Source: Arthrinium phaeospermum
Lineage: Eukaryota; Ascomycota; Sordariomycetes; Amphisphaeriales; Apiosporaceae
NCBI GenBank assembly: GCA_006503535.1
Contig: QYRS01000015.1
Coordinates: 186,001 to 250,000, forward strand
DNA length: 64,000 nt
Reading direction: 5' to 3'
The notes under the pieces were generated by a model. The model ran no database searches. It saw nothing but the letters and a program-made list of their open reading frames with translations, and had not been told where the DNA came from. The position numbers were made by a program, and so were the translations under genes. Below, in pieces: positions 1 to 12,300 of this stretch; position 1 is the first letter of the stretch, and every line of letters begins with the position of its first letter.

Positions 1-860
1 GGCACAACAGGCTCCGGCAGGTCGTTCAGGTAGCGGCGAAGAACGTTGGCAGCATCGTGCACCGTATAACCATCCCATACGAGGCCTTTGCCATATCGGT
101 CAGGCGAGTCAAACGCCACCTTCAACTCCTTGATGCGTTTCTCTGAGCCGCTGAGCCGGAAAATACCTTCGATACCAGTGGCTGTTGCATATTGGTTGTA
201 AGCCTGTGTGTTCTTTTTCTCTCTCTTTGGCTGATAGATCCAAAGTTGTGTGGTAGCTTACCTTTTTCTTTCAGAAACACGCCGCATTTGGCCACCACTA
301 TGGGCACATAACCATAGATATAGCTCTGACCGTTGTCGTCGACAAGCGATATAGCAACATTGGCGTAGGTGATGCTTTGTCGCAATGGCACACCAAAGAT
401 GCCTTGCTGTCGGGCCTCTGTAGAAAATGCATAGTTAGCACCATAGCCCAGCGTCATCGCAGCTGGGAGGCATGGGTAGAATGGGCCTGGTTAGGCCCCA
501 ATATGGTCCAGTAGCGGTCCAGAAGCTTGCTTGTTTGCAATGCGATATTTGACCAAGCAAGCAAGCAAACATGAGGTTGAATGGGCGGAGCAATGCAAAG
601 GACCCGAACCAGATCAATCTAGCAACAATCGCATCGATGCGACTGATGCTTAGCAACACTGGGCGGGTGCAAGGGAGAGTGTTCAAGTTTGCCTTACCTT
701 GGCTCTCTTGGTGTCTTGACTGAAGCTGGAACCTTTTCCACCACGACTTCAAGTCTCGCTTGCTGGGCGGCGACGCAGTGTTTGTAGAAGCGGACGGCTG
801 GGCCTGTTGTTGGAGCTGTTGGGGCAGTGGTTTAGACGGGGATGCTGCTGCAGACGTCAT
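1..860 (-). CDS. RhoGAP-domain protein (Sac7-like), 3' part beyond window edge
   Basis: Likely a GTPase-activating protein for Rho-type GTPases, acting in actin and cell-wall signalling. Three exons can be placed on the minus strand: 698-860, 262-417 and 1-181 (continuing off the edge). Introns 418-697 and 182-261 have GT-AG ends and keep phase. The start is the ATG at 858-860. The N-terminus is a short Ala/Ser/Pro/Gln-rich stretch followed by KSWWKRFQLQ. Then comes the GIFGVPLRQSI entry to the RhoGAP fold and a GIFRLSGSEKR segment whose Arg is the expected arginine finger. The visible part ends in LNDLPEPVV, so roughly half of the domain and the whole C-terminus are missing. The Sac7 subfamily is inferred from the GVPLRQSI...SYIYGYVPIVVAKCG context. 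The more distant 5' end is not excluded, because the upstream gap is long. Confidence 0.85.
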
Positions 861-3800
861 TTCGTCGACAGTGACGCGCAAGTAAGCGCGATGCAGGCGG
901 GATGAGGAGCAGGCTTCTGGATCGCCAATTTACAACAAACAAACAAGGTCGGGTATATGCGATTTGGATGTTGGAGCCCCAGGGCGGTCGGCACGTGTAT
1001 GCTGAGTGGCTTGGTTGGATAGTCGAGTAGTCGCTGCCGCCGTGGTGACCGGAGAGAAGGTGGCAGCCGTAATGGGTGGATGTTGGTGAGACTGCAATGC
1101 GACGAGGCGAAATGCGACCGGTCTGTGTTGGTGGCGCTGTTGGCGAGGGTGCTTGCTGTCTTTGCTACTGGATTGCGACGAGGCCCGGTGCTGTTCATTC
1201 GGAGCAAGGAGGGGATTCGACGGCAGGTCTGGGAAGAGAGCCCCTCGGGCGACGATCCGACGGGGGTATGGTTCTGAGTGTTCAGGTACGTGCGTGAGTG
1301 ATTGAAGTTCGTCAGGTGAAAGGAATGAGTGAGACGGACAGTCGAGGATGATGGAAGCAGTGTCGCTATTTTTGGACCGAATGGATTGGAGAGGTGACGC
1401 GAGAACAACAGGGCCCGTCTATCTATGCTGTTGAACGGGCTGTGTGGTACATATGGAAGGCAGGGTGTGTGGTGTGGGAGTGGGATTGAGTGAGGTGCGA
1501 CGAGACTGGATTGACTTGAGTTGACAGTGGGCGGGCAGTGTTTGGTTGCTTCAAGACCAAGACCAAGACAAGACAGGCAGGCAGCAAGAAGGCGCGCGCG
1601 CTCTCTCTCTCTTCTTTTTCTTCTTCTGCTTTTGCCCTTTCTCTTTCTCTTTCTCTTTCTCCCACTGGCTGCAGCTCAAGTTCAGGCTCGGGTCTGATCT
1701 GATCAGGTTCAGGTCCGGGCCAGGATACAATGCAGTGAAGGAGGTAGTATGTACCTACTTTGACGGTAGCAATTGGGGTTGCGACTCAGGTTAGGCACAG
1801 GGCTGGGCCTTTGCCTTGCTTGAGAGAGTGCGAGCAAGAGTCTGGAGTCAAGAAAATAAGAGGGCGGCGGGGGGGTTTGGATGCACAATGATTTGATCGA
1901 TGGAGGTGAAGGTGGTACTGTACATGTCAATCCCGGGACCCAAGGCCAGAAGCCCCAGAAGCCCAGGCGCCTCGATTCAGGCTAGCAGCCACCTTCCAAA
2001 TTGCTACCTAATGTAGGGGCGGTACGCAGTACGGAGTAGAGTATGCACCAGCCAGACAAGTCCTACTTAGTAGGTAATGTATGTATGTAGACAGGCACTG
2101 GATTACTCGCACACACATAACGTCTCCCATGTTACTCCCTCTGTTGGTCACTCGTTCAATGATTGGGTGGGCATTCGTTCGTTCGATGACCTAGTAGGTA
2201 GTATGTTACCGCACTGTATCCTGGATCATGTACGCGTAGCTGGAGTCCCTCCCGTCTGTCTGTCGACCTAACCCACCTGCAGTCACTTCCAGTGTCTGTA
2301 AACGCCATCCAAACAAAGAAACGCACACATCACACAGCAGGAATCCTACCTCCTTTTGAATGCCAAGCAAATTCTCATTTCGGTAAATCCTCCCATATGT
2401 GAGTGTCATAGAGTTCCGAAAGCCCTCGTGGTATCTCGTGTATGCAGTTCCAAAACTCTGCCCGTCCGTCTGTCTACTCTCGCGTCGTTCTTGCTGTGTT
2501 GACTTGGCCACGGTGAGTGTTAGAGTTGGCGCACTCGGCAGCTATGTATAAAGGAAGTATGCTGATATTACGTGAGTGAGTTCAATCCTGTGTTCATGCC
2601 TTGCCCACCGGTATACACTTACATACATATGGCATAGGAGGTAGGCCCAAAGGCCATAGGGAAGGGGGTAAAAGGGTAAGACAAGTAATTTGTGGTGACT
2701 CTCTCCCTCCCCCTCTGCTTCGTGTACCTACTACTACGGTAGAAGCTGTCTGTCGCACTACATCCTTTCCGCCTCACGTGGCTTTGCTAACTGGGCGGTG
2801 GTTTTCTGGCACCAGTCCATTTCAGCCGTCTGATCTGATTCCCACTACTTGTACACCTATTAGCTGGAATTGGGGAGAGGCCAGTGAGAGGGAGAGAAAC
2901 TATTCCCATTTCCACAACGCGAACGTAACCTTAAAAGCCACATGCTTATTTCATCATTGTTCCTTTTTTTATTTTCTTCTTCTCTTTCCTTCTCCTCATG
3001 CTGCTTGGCACGCACTCAGATGATTACCGCTGGTGTACTGTACAGACAGATTGTGTGTGCACAGTTCTGCAAGCTTGCAAATCGTCTGTCGTGAGTCGGG
3101 TATGTAGCATTGAAGCCAGGATTCGACGGCTCTAGTACTGTCGGCTGCCGAAGTCAGTGTTGATCAGGAACACCAAATCTAGGAAAATTGTCTGGGGAAG
3201 GGCAGAGATAACAGCGGGGGCCGAGGCCGAACCCAGAAGCACATGTGGCTTGACAGGGTTGAGAAACAAGTCCTGGCCAAGAAGCCCTGGCCACTGAGTA
3301 GGTACCTACCTACCGCCCAAGAGCCAAACCATCATGGAATCGTCCAGGTTGAAACGGGCCACCAGTACGGAGCTTGCTTGCCTTGCACACTGCCTGTCAA
3401 TTCTAGCTACCTAGTTCTAGTTTTTTTTTTTTTTTTCTTGCATCAGAGACGTCCCCCAAGGCTTGGTGACCTTCCTTAGGCGTCTGCAAAAGAGGCTGGT
3501 TGTAAAGGGCATTTCATTCTTGACGCGGCCAGACATTGCCGACTTCCGTGGCAAAGGACTTGACGTTTCCGAAAGCACAAGACCAACCCGTCCCGGGATG
3601 TACTACTGCTGCTACTGTACTCTGCTGCTACTCTGCTAGCTCTGCGATGTGGGCTGTGGACTCTCTGGACTGTGGATTATGGACTCGCAAGTCCACTCAC
3701 TTGACGGCATCTTCCAGCCCGCCTGCCCGCCATCTCCACGGCGTTGTTATTGTTGTTGTTGCTGTTGAGTCACAGCATGCACAGTCTGCCAACCAGTGTG

Positions 3801-6171
3801 ACCATGGATTTCTATTGGCGCATAATCATTCGTTACCTGCTGTTGCTGTCATGTTGCAAGCACTACACGTACATGGGAGCATGGGGAACCAGCACGCGCA
3901 CACGCACGCCTCTGCTCAGTGGAGGCATCGCAACCCATCCATTATGGAGAAAGACCGGCGTCATTTTTTTCAGGGTCCCCAGCCTCGTCGCAAACAGGAC
4001 TTGGCAAGTTGGCTAGGCCCCCCTCCTCGTTAATCGGGGGGTCCTACGTCGCAGATGACGTCTACCTGCCCTCTGTCAGCTCCCAGCTGCGTACCATACA
4101 TGCTTGATTTGACTGACCTGGCATATGCGAGGAAGACGGCCTGTCCAACCTCAAGCTGCGGCTCGCAAAACGGTCTCCGGCTTGCACAGCCTTAGGTCCC
4201 ATGCACGTTCGGATCAGGACAGGAGCCAAGCAGCACTGGACTGACGAACACAAAGACTCGGGTGATGCCGAGCGATATACCGTACCCTCAATTCTCCTCC
4301 CGGGTCTTGGATCGTGGGGCTGACCTAAAACCTCCCCTCTCTCAAAAAACCACCTGCACATGCACCATGACAACAGTTTGCAGCAGGCGACGAATGAATT
4401 CGGTGCGACTCTCCGGCTGATACTACCCGTGTCGGTACCTCATAGGACGGGCGGGCATTGTTCCTTTTTCCCTCAATACCAGCTTGCCTAGGCAGAATTT
4501 AAGCTTGGAATCTACCCGTCTTGCCGCCACTCGTTAGATATGTACACAGATGATAGATCTCCTACCAGCTTCTGCCCAATGTGCGGCCCCCCTGCCCCTG
4601 GCACGTCGTAGCAAGGACAATAGTATGTACATAGTAGTAGTGGCGTGGATCCCAGGCCCTATTATTAGAAATCCGTCTTATCTTTGTCTGGTGGGACTTG
4701 TGAGCGTCTGCCTGCCTTGAATGCGAATGCGCAGTGAATAAATGAAGAAGTGGCCTTTGCTTCGATCGCGTGTGTAACCATCAGCTCATGGATAACCATG
4801 GTTTAAACAGATGAGAGGTTCTTGCCTAGAAGAACAGAAACAACGAAAAGCTGGGTTTCACCCTACTCACAGACCCATTGCTCGAAGTCAATGGCTGATT
4901 GGGTACGCATAGATACCACCGGACGATGTTTGCCATAAACTTCTTGGCCCTGGCCACTCCGCCACGTCGGCTGTGTATGTAGACAAGAGCGCAATACTCG
5001 GGCTACCTCAACACGAAGCATGTGGCCCCGAACCTGGCTGGCTGAGTTATAGGGCATAACCATCTACCCCAGCCTGCCTCACGATGACCGAGAGGCGCAG
5101 CTTGCCACGCCAGTTTTTCGTGTTTGCTATGGCTGAATTTATCCGCGTGCTTCCTACAACGCCTCCCACGAGAGAACTGGACTAATTTGACTCTTCTGCC
5201 GCCAGCCACTTGCCCCATCACCACCAGTCATCAAGACAGATTGATGGGTGGATGGAGGAGAGATGGTGTCGTACGGGGACGGAACCTTAGGGCCAGTATC
5301 CCTAGCCATGGAAAACATCACAAGTCTCACGCAAGCATCATAGCAGTGTCTAAGTTTGATATCCTTCTTTATTCGCTGGTATAACCATGCTCACTTCGAG
5401 CCGATAGCAATCTCTGTCTCTCATCTACGGTGATAATGATAACTGCCAGTGCCGCGAACCCTGACCAATCCCCCAACCAACCTTATCAATGAGTGTATAC
5501 ACAAAGGCCGCCTTCCATACAGGGTGTATGTATAATTGCGAGGTCGTCCTGTAGGAAAATGCCAAGGGGGAGGCTGGCTGAATTGTCGGACCGGTCTAGT
5601 GAAGAGCATCCCATCGCTTCACGGCCGCGTAGGGTGCTACATCTCTACTTAGCCTACAATGAGTAGGTTTTTCGAGTGCAGGCGACCCGAAGTTCCCAAA
5701 ATAACAGTCTGCCCACCAGTCATGCTTGCCCACCCTTTGCTTTGGGCGACATGAAGTGAATAAATAAAAACAAAAGCGAGCCATGCCGCGATCCGCCAAT
5801 TGCAATGATATACCGTCGAGGCCTGTATACTGAACCCAACGCGCCAGCGTACAACAGACTCCCTGATCCAATTGCGTTGTGCGGCATAGCCCCTGAACGA
5901 CGCCAGACCATGACTCATGTTGCAGTCGACCTTATATGAAAACGCCGCGACTATGAGAAGAAGGGAAATACAAAAGTTGAACCTAGAAAGAAATAAAGGC
6001 AACCAAACGCCACTGTATGAGCCCCTTAGAAAAGACAAGACCGAATGGATGGATTCTGTGCGAGGGTCCGGGAGGATCCTGCGCCATTTATGAATATAGC
6101 AGCCGCGGGGCATGGAATAAAATAATGTTGCAGTCTTTATGCATATCATCGTGAGTCGTTATAGAGTATTA
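861..6171. other. Long intergenic region, RhoGAP to ATG1
   Basis: Over 5 kb without a supported gene. Open frames are short, overlap on both strands and match nothing I recognise. The region has a pyrimidine-rich tract on the plus strand around 1600-1665, a 16-T run at 3421-3436, one TACGGAGTA word at 2030-2038 and several CCTACCTA words. It presumably holds the RhoGAP promoter and long leader plus the ATG1 terminator. A non-coding transcript cannot be excluded. Confidence 0.5.
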
Positions 6172-9100
6172 TCAATATGTTGGAACGCTTCGCGGCATGA
6201 TTTCGCCGCTTCGCTTCCTCCCAAGGCCCTGCTGTTCGGCCTTGGAAGCATTTGCAATGATTTGCAATTTCTTTTGGAGGGAGGATAGCCTGACAGAGAT
6301 CATACGTATCACTAGTAACAGTCAGTATCCCATGTCGACGGGCTCGTTGGAAACAAGAACTTACTCTTTTGGACCGCTTCTTGGTCGTCCGTATCGATCT
6401 CTGATGCGCCCTCGCGAGCAACGACATCGGCGTTGGAGTTCGTCGCATTACCAGTAAGCTTTCGTGGGGACAACCCTTCATCGCTGTCGAGGACTGCTTC
6501 GAGCATGCGTATTGCAGTGAGATACGAGATCTCGCAGCCCTGTAGATCTTCGTTGGAGATTTCGTTGATGGCGGCTGTACGGCTCATTTCTAGTGCCCTG
6601 TCGTACATCAACTTCTCGGCACTCAGGCCAGTGGTCAACATGACTCCGTCTGCTCCAGATGTTCCCATCGATGCCGATCCAAGATGGTGGTTGTTCGGAT
6701 GACTCGGGTGATCCTCCGGCAATTTGCGTTGAGCTTGTATCAGCTTCTCCCTCACCAGGTCGGCCTTCTCCAACGTTTCGTTGAAGCGCTTGCGTACCCA
6801 TTGGACGGCCGAATTTATTCTTACAGCGCTGGTTTGGACAGTGGACGAGTCCCGGGTGAGGTATGTCGGAGTGTTGCCGTCGCTCTTGCCTTTCCGCGTC
6901 CACCATATACCGGCAATATCCATACACCTCGCTAACAGTGTCAGCGCCTTGACGTAGAGCACAAGCGCTTCCTCTGAGAGGGCCACCTCAGCCTCAACAG
7001 TCAGTCCGTCATCCTCATCCGCGGGTACTTCGTCTGCCGGAATGCCGCCCAGTGTGCGATTTGATGATGGCATGAGAGGCATGAGCTGCTTCAACTTGAC
7101 CTCGGCGAAACCCCAAACACAGTCGCTTCTCGTCGCATAGTCTTCAATGCCTTGGGCAATCCGGACATCTTCATCCAAAACACCGCTTTGGCGCCCATCC
7201 GTCAGAAGTGCAGCGGGCGCGGCTGGTGTCGGATACGCTGGGAATGGATTGTATAGGGGCGGCGATGTTCCTTTGCCGAGCAGATGAGCAGGGTACTTGA
7301 AACCAAACAATCGCAGGCTGGCGTCTTGAATCGCTTTCGAGATGACCGATGTGGTAGAACTGGGACTTCCAGACATATTCTTGTCATATGACCCCGACGA
7401 TAGTGGTCCGGTCTCTGGCTCCCCTGGGCAATTTGAAGAGCTTTAGATCGTTCTGCTGGGATTGCACCAGTCGTCGAAGTCGGAACACCTTGCTGTGTTG
7501 CTCGTCGCACAATCTGACCGGCCTTTGGGGACGAGGTTCCAGCCTGCGCACCCTGGGCAGCTAGCTGGTCGGCCAGCGCGTTTACCTCCACGTATCTCTT
7601 CTCAACGACGACGTAGTCTCGTTCGAACGCAATTTCTTGCGCGACTCTCTCACGCTCATCAGCAGCAGCACTCTTGCCTTTTGCTTTGTAGGGGTACTCT
7701 CTCAATGCGGATGGGGGCGAGGGCTCCTCATCTCGTTGATAACGGTTGAGCGACGCATTGGACAACCCGCGGCGGCGTCGATCCTCTAACAGTGATGGAC
7801 GGCTAGGTGCCGACGTGGAAGGAATGGCCTGTGGTCGTCGAATACCGAGTCCAGGCGCTATATCGTCCCGCGGTGAAGACGCCACCCGTGAAGCGCCACG
7901 GGTGGGCTCATTGTGGCCTGGAAACTCACTGGGACTCGCCAGAGGTGAGGACCTCAGGGGTTTCTCGCGAGGCGACGAAGGAACGCCTTCTTCCCGCCCC
8001 GCATCAGCCTCACTGAGACGATGTCTACGAAGGAACGAGGTTCGACTGGGGCTTGGTTGCGGCTCGTCAGTCTTAGACATGGCTCGAGCTTCTTTTGGAG
8101 ACGGCCTCTGGACACTCGGTATATCGTCTTCTACCAACCCGGGTATAGGGCCAGTCACAACAGGGTGGTTGAAGTAGTTTTCGAAGCTCAGCCGCTCGAC
8201 AGGGTTGCGCTTCAGAAGAGCCCGTATCAACGACTTCAAATCCGAGCTCACCTGACAGTCTTTTGGGAACCTAATTTGATCATCGGCATTCTCAATCTTC
8301 CTTAATAATTCAACATGGTTACTGGCCCTGAACGGGGGTTTGCCAGATACCATCTCGTACAACACGGTTCCAACAGACCATAAGTCGGCTTTTGCATCGT
8401 AGCGCTCGTAACGTAGGATCTCCGGCGCCATGTAAAGAGGTGAGCCACACAGCGTCTCTGCCAGAGAGGTGGAAGGCAAGACACGTGCAAAGCCAAAGTC
8501 GGCGAGCTTCAGCATCGGCAGAGACTCGAGGCCTGCTGCCGGTATCAGGGAGTCGTGGCTAGCACTAAGAATCTTGGGGGCTTCCTTATTTGACGACCTG
8601 TACTGGACTGACGGGAGAAGCAGTAGATTTTGGGGTTTGACATCGCGATGCACAAAGTTTCCTTGGCGAAGGAATTGTAGGGCACTAGCAAGCTGCTTCA
8701 AGAAGTGCCGATTGACAACTTCGTGAAGGCCAGCATTCGGAACACTGGGATACTTGCGAGCCATCTCGCAAGTAACAGGATGTGTGGCTAGTTTCTCCCT
8801 CTTCTTGATGAACAACGACAAATCGCCCAGTTCGCAGTATTCCATAATGAGGTTGATGTGGGTCGAAGATTCGATGCAGTCATGGAGGGCAACGATGTGA
8901 GGGTGGCGGAGCTTCTTGAGGATCTGGATTTCGCTATACAGATTGTCCTTGAGCTTCTTGTTCAATCGCCCAAGCTCGACCGATTTGATAGCGACGAGGG
9001 CGCCTGAAGTCTGTCGTGATAATAACCGTTAGCGCAGGTCTCTTCTCGAGGCGGGTGAACGCCATGACTCATAGCCGGTGCTGGAGGCAGAGCAACAAAA

Positions 9101-9362
9101 CAAAACAAAACAACCTCCATGGAAAGCAAACGCTCGCACTTGTACCGCTACTGCGGGAATCCTTCCAGCAGAGCGTCTTGTAATGGTTCCAGGCCGAAAC
9201 AGGAGCGGGCTTGAAGGAAGGACCAACCTGATGCTTGCCAGAATAGACCTGAGCAAAGCTGCCTTTGCCGATCTCTGCACCGATGAGAAACTGGCCAATG
9301 GAGTGGTCGCTCGCCCTCGACCGTCGGGAGGCGGACGAGCCTGCCGAGTTGCGGTCCGCCAT
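6172..9362 (-). CDS. ATG1: Autophagy serine/threonine kinase Atg1 (apparent 1-nt frameshifts)
   Basis: Ser/Thr kinase that starts autophagosome formation together with Atg13/Atg17. Exon 1 (9228-9362) carries the ATG and the GKGSFAQVY glycine loop (residues 32-40). A 217-base GT-AG intron (9011-9227) leads to exon 2 with VAIK (Lys54), [16 protein letters not shown] and MAPEI, then a long Ser/Pro-rich linker. The reading frame then breaks at a GGGG run on the coding strand (7421-7424). One more base would join IAQG to the next frame, which continues through the C-terminal MIT-type domain ([19 protein letters not shown]) to a donor at 6364. The last exon (6172-6289) ends in RSVPTY, as Atg1 proteins do, but only if one more base is added near the acceptor. 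Without it the frame runs to a stop near 6159. The orthology is secure. Whether the breaks are sequence errors or real is open. Confidence 0.9.
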
Positions 9363-12300
9363 GGCTTCCTGTGAGTGTATTGACCAGGGACAGGAAAGGC
9401 GGTTGACGAAGCCCGCAGGCTTATAAGAGATCCGGGGAAGATACGGTGGCTCGGGGTATCGTCATGTGCACAATCGATTGTGTTCGATGTGGGAGGATGG
9501 ATGGGTGGGATGAAAGAGATCCCGACGATTGCGCAAGGCGGGCGGAGTATGATGATATCGAGGATTCCAAGGGAGAAAGAGAAAAAGAAATAGAAGAGTC
9601 AGTCAAGTAGATGCGCGCACTGCCTCGAGAAGCTAAGGCCTCGTGGATGATAGTACAGAGCACGGTACGGATCCCGAACGGTAGGTACGAGGGTTGTTGA
9701 TGAAGCTGGGCGTAGGCGCCAGATGATGTAGGTACCTGGGGTGAAGTACCGTAGCAGGCGACCCAGGTTTGGCTTCCGATAGGCCGGGGATGCCTGGGCG
9801 AGGCACTGAAAGGCGGGGATCGGCTGATGTGTCACTGGCGCGATCTCTGGCAATCAACTGGGGGCTCGATGGCTGCAGAAGCGCATTCAGATCCAAATGA
9901 AAACTGCAAGCAATCAGTCGAGGCGCTGGGCTCGAAGGTGGGAGGGTAATCGAGGTAGGCGAGAGAAGAAGAAGGATGAAAAGAAAGCAGGTGAAAGGGT
10001 CACGGGGAGGTGACTCTTGAGGGTGGAAGGATGTAAGTGATGCGCCTTTGATTAGGACGAGCGAGCGACAGAGAGAGAGAGAGGTTGCAGGGGGCTTGGT
10101 GTGAGTGGGTAAACAGCTAGGCAGTTGGTAGAGAGACGGTGATGTGTACAGCAGGCCAATACTGTCTGGACTGACCAAACAGCTTTGCGCCGTTGTCCAA
10201 TGGCGGTCCTAAACTGAAAAGGGAACGGTTGTATCGTGTGCTTGCAGCTACCTGTAGTTTGTGGTCGACGGGCTGGTGCTAGTGCAGGTGCGAGCATGCA
10301 TGTACCGCTGTTAGTCTCAGGCTACAGTACCTACCTTGGGGGCCCTGTTGCTTGTTATGTAAACGCGTGGTTGTTCGTGGGTATGTGATGTGGTTTTGGT
10401 TAGATAATTTAGGGAAAAGATGCAACATTGAACATATACATAGTGTACTTACATTGATGCGTACACAGTAGGCAGGTTTGGAGGTAGCTAGCTACAGTAA
10501 TGTGCAAATCTAGCCTTGGGATGGCGCAACGTCTTATCGTCACCCTTCAAAGGCCGATTCCCATCCGATTATCGATATGACGAATGACTCGAGATGACAC
10601 AAACCATGGCGAGAAAACTCCGTTTCGACAGAACCAGGTAACTAGCAACTGTTTATCCTCAGCACAGTAACGGGAAGATAGATGTACATGTATATGTAGC
10701 TATTGGCGAGGGGATACCGAATAACTTCTTTCGAAATTATGGATAGTATGCACAGAATGATTGCATCTAATCTAGGCCAGCCTAGGTACCTATCTATCTG
10801 TAACTTAGCTGTATGTAGATCTGTGGTCCGGAAGTTAGATACCCAGAAGCGTCGGGAGATTCTACAACAAGGAAGGGCTTTCGACATGAGAACTCAGGAG
10901 AAAGCAAGGAAATGGAAGATGCCTTTGTTGGGAGCCATCTACGGGTGACATTGTTGAAGTTGGAAATCGATAGCCGATGAGAGACATGCCATGGCCGCAG
11001 CATGGACGGTTACTGGGGTCGTTGGTTTGGGGTTGATGCCGATCAAATCGAGTCCTATTCAGAAAGTGGACCTTGGCCTCTAGAAGGGGAAAAGAAGGGT
11101 CTACTGTACGCCTAGTCCCCATTGGACAGGCGTCCTCGCGTCGCCCAGCGTCTATATTATCAGGGTACATGGCACTCTCCAAACTTCTGTCCAAACAGGC
11201 TGGAATACCTCCGGCTTCTCCCCAGCATGAATGATATGGAATGGTTCAGGTTGTCTTCAATGAATACATGTACCTAGGCGTCAAAGTCACGGCATGAATA
11301 CTGGGCCCCCTTGGATTCATGGGCTGACAGAGGAGGATGATGCTATGCCTCATGCGCCGTGAATGGCTCCAGGTGATGAGGGCCTCGTGACACATCCATT
11401 CGATAAGGGAGGCTTTGGGGGAAACGGCTGATGCGATAATGCTGCCAGTCAGCCCCAGCGCTCAGCAGTCACCATTGCTCCGATAACGTCCACACCTCCC
11501 TACTCAGAAAGGTGGACTAAGGTAGCAGCTGCTGTGCATTGATAAGGTACTTACATCCGGTACTGCCAACCTCTGCCTGCTAGAGCCAAGCTCCCAAGGA
11601 GCCTACTGTACCTGCCCCCTACTGTTCTGCCTACTGTACCTAGCAACTAGAGATCTACCTACATACATACTTATCGGCCCCTACTGATGCGTGAGGAATG
11701 TCTCCATCGCCAACTCCACTCTGAGCGAGTTTTGGATACACCACTTGGGAGCCCAGATCTGATACTGTAACCTACGTACAGTCAGTTGGTTACACGTGTA
11801 CCCTGCATCGCTTTTGGACCTTGATCCCAATCGGGATTGCGCATTCTCTATTGTTCTCCGCCATGTTCTGGACCAAGCTGTTTTCGATGGGGGGGGGGGG
11901 GGGCTTTGTTTGAGAGCCTGTCTGGTTCGTCCCGTACGGAGGCGGGCATCCATCAATTCATTCGATCAATGTTTCTACACTTTGAAAACATCCAGAGGAG
12001 GAGCCGGGCTCGATAAGCGAACCGGGCCACCTGCATATATCTCCAGTATGTGTCTCGGCGAAACTCGCGTGTCAGTGCATGCTTAGGTTGGATAGTAGTA
12101 GGGAAACTATAAATCCACAAGCCGTCATGAGATACGATATAGTTTGTTCATTAGGTGCCTCCCTGATTTGGTCCAGTGAGCCAGGTATGGCGTATGTAAG
12201 TATGTACATACAGTAGGAGGTGGGAGGTGGGAGCCGATAAGACAATCTAATAGCGCCCCAGTCGCATCCAGGGTCTTTGACAGGCCGGTGTCGGTCAAGG

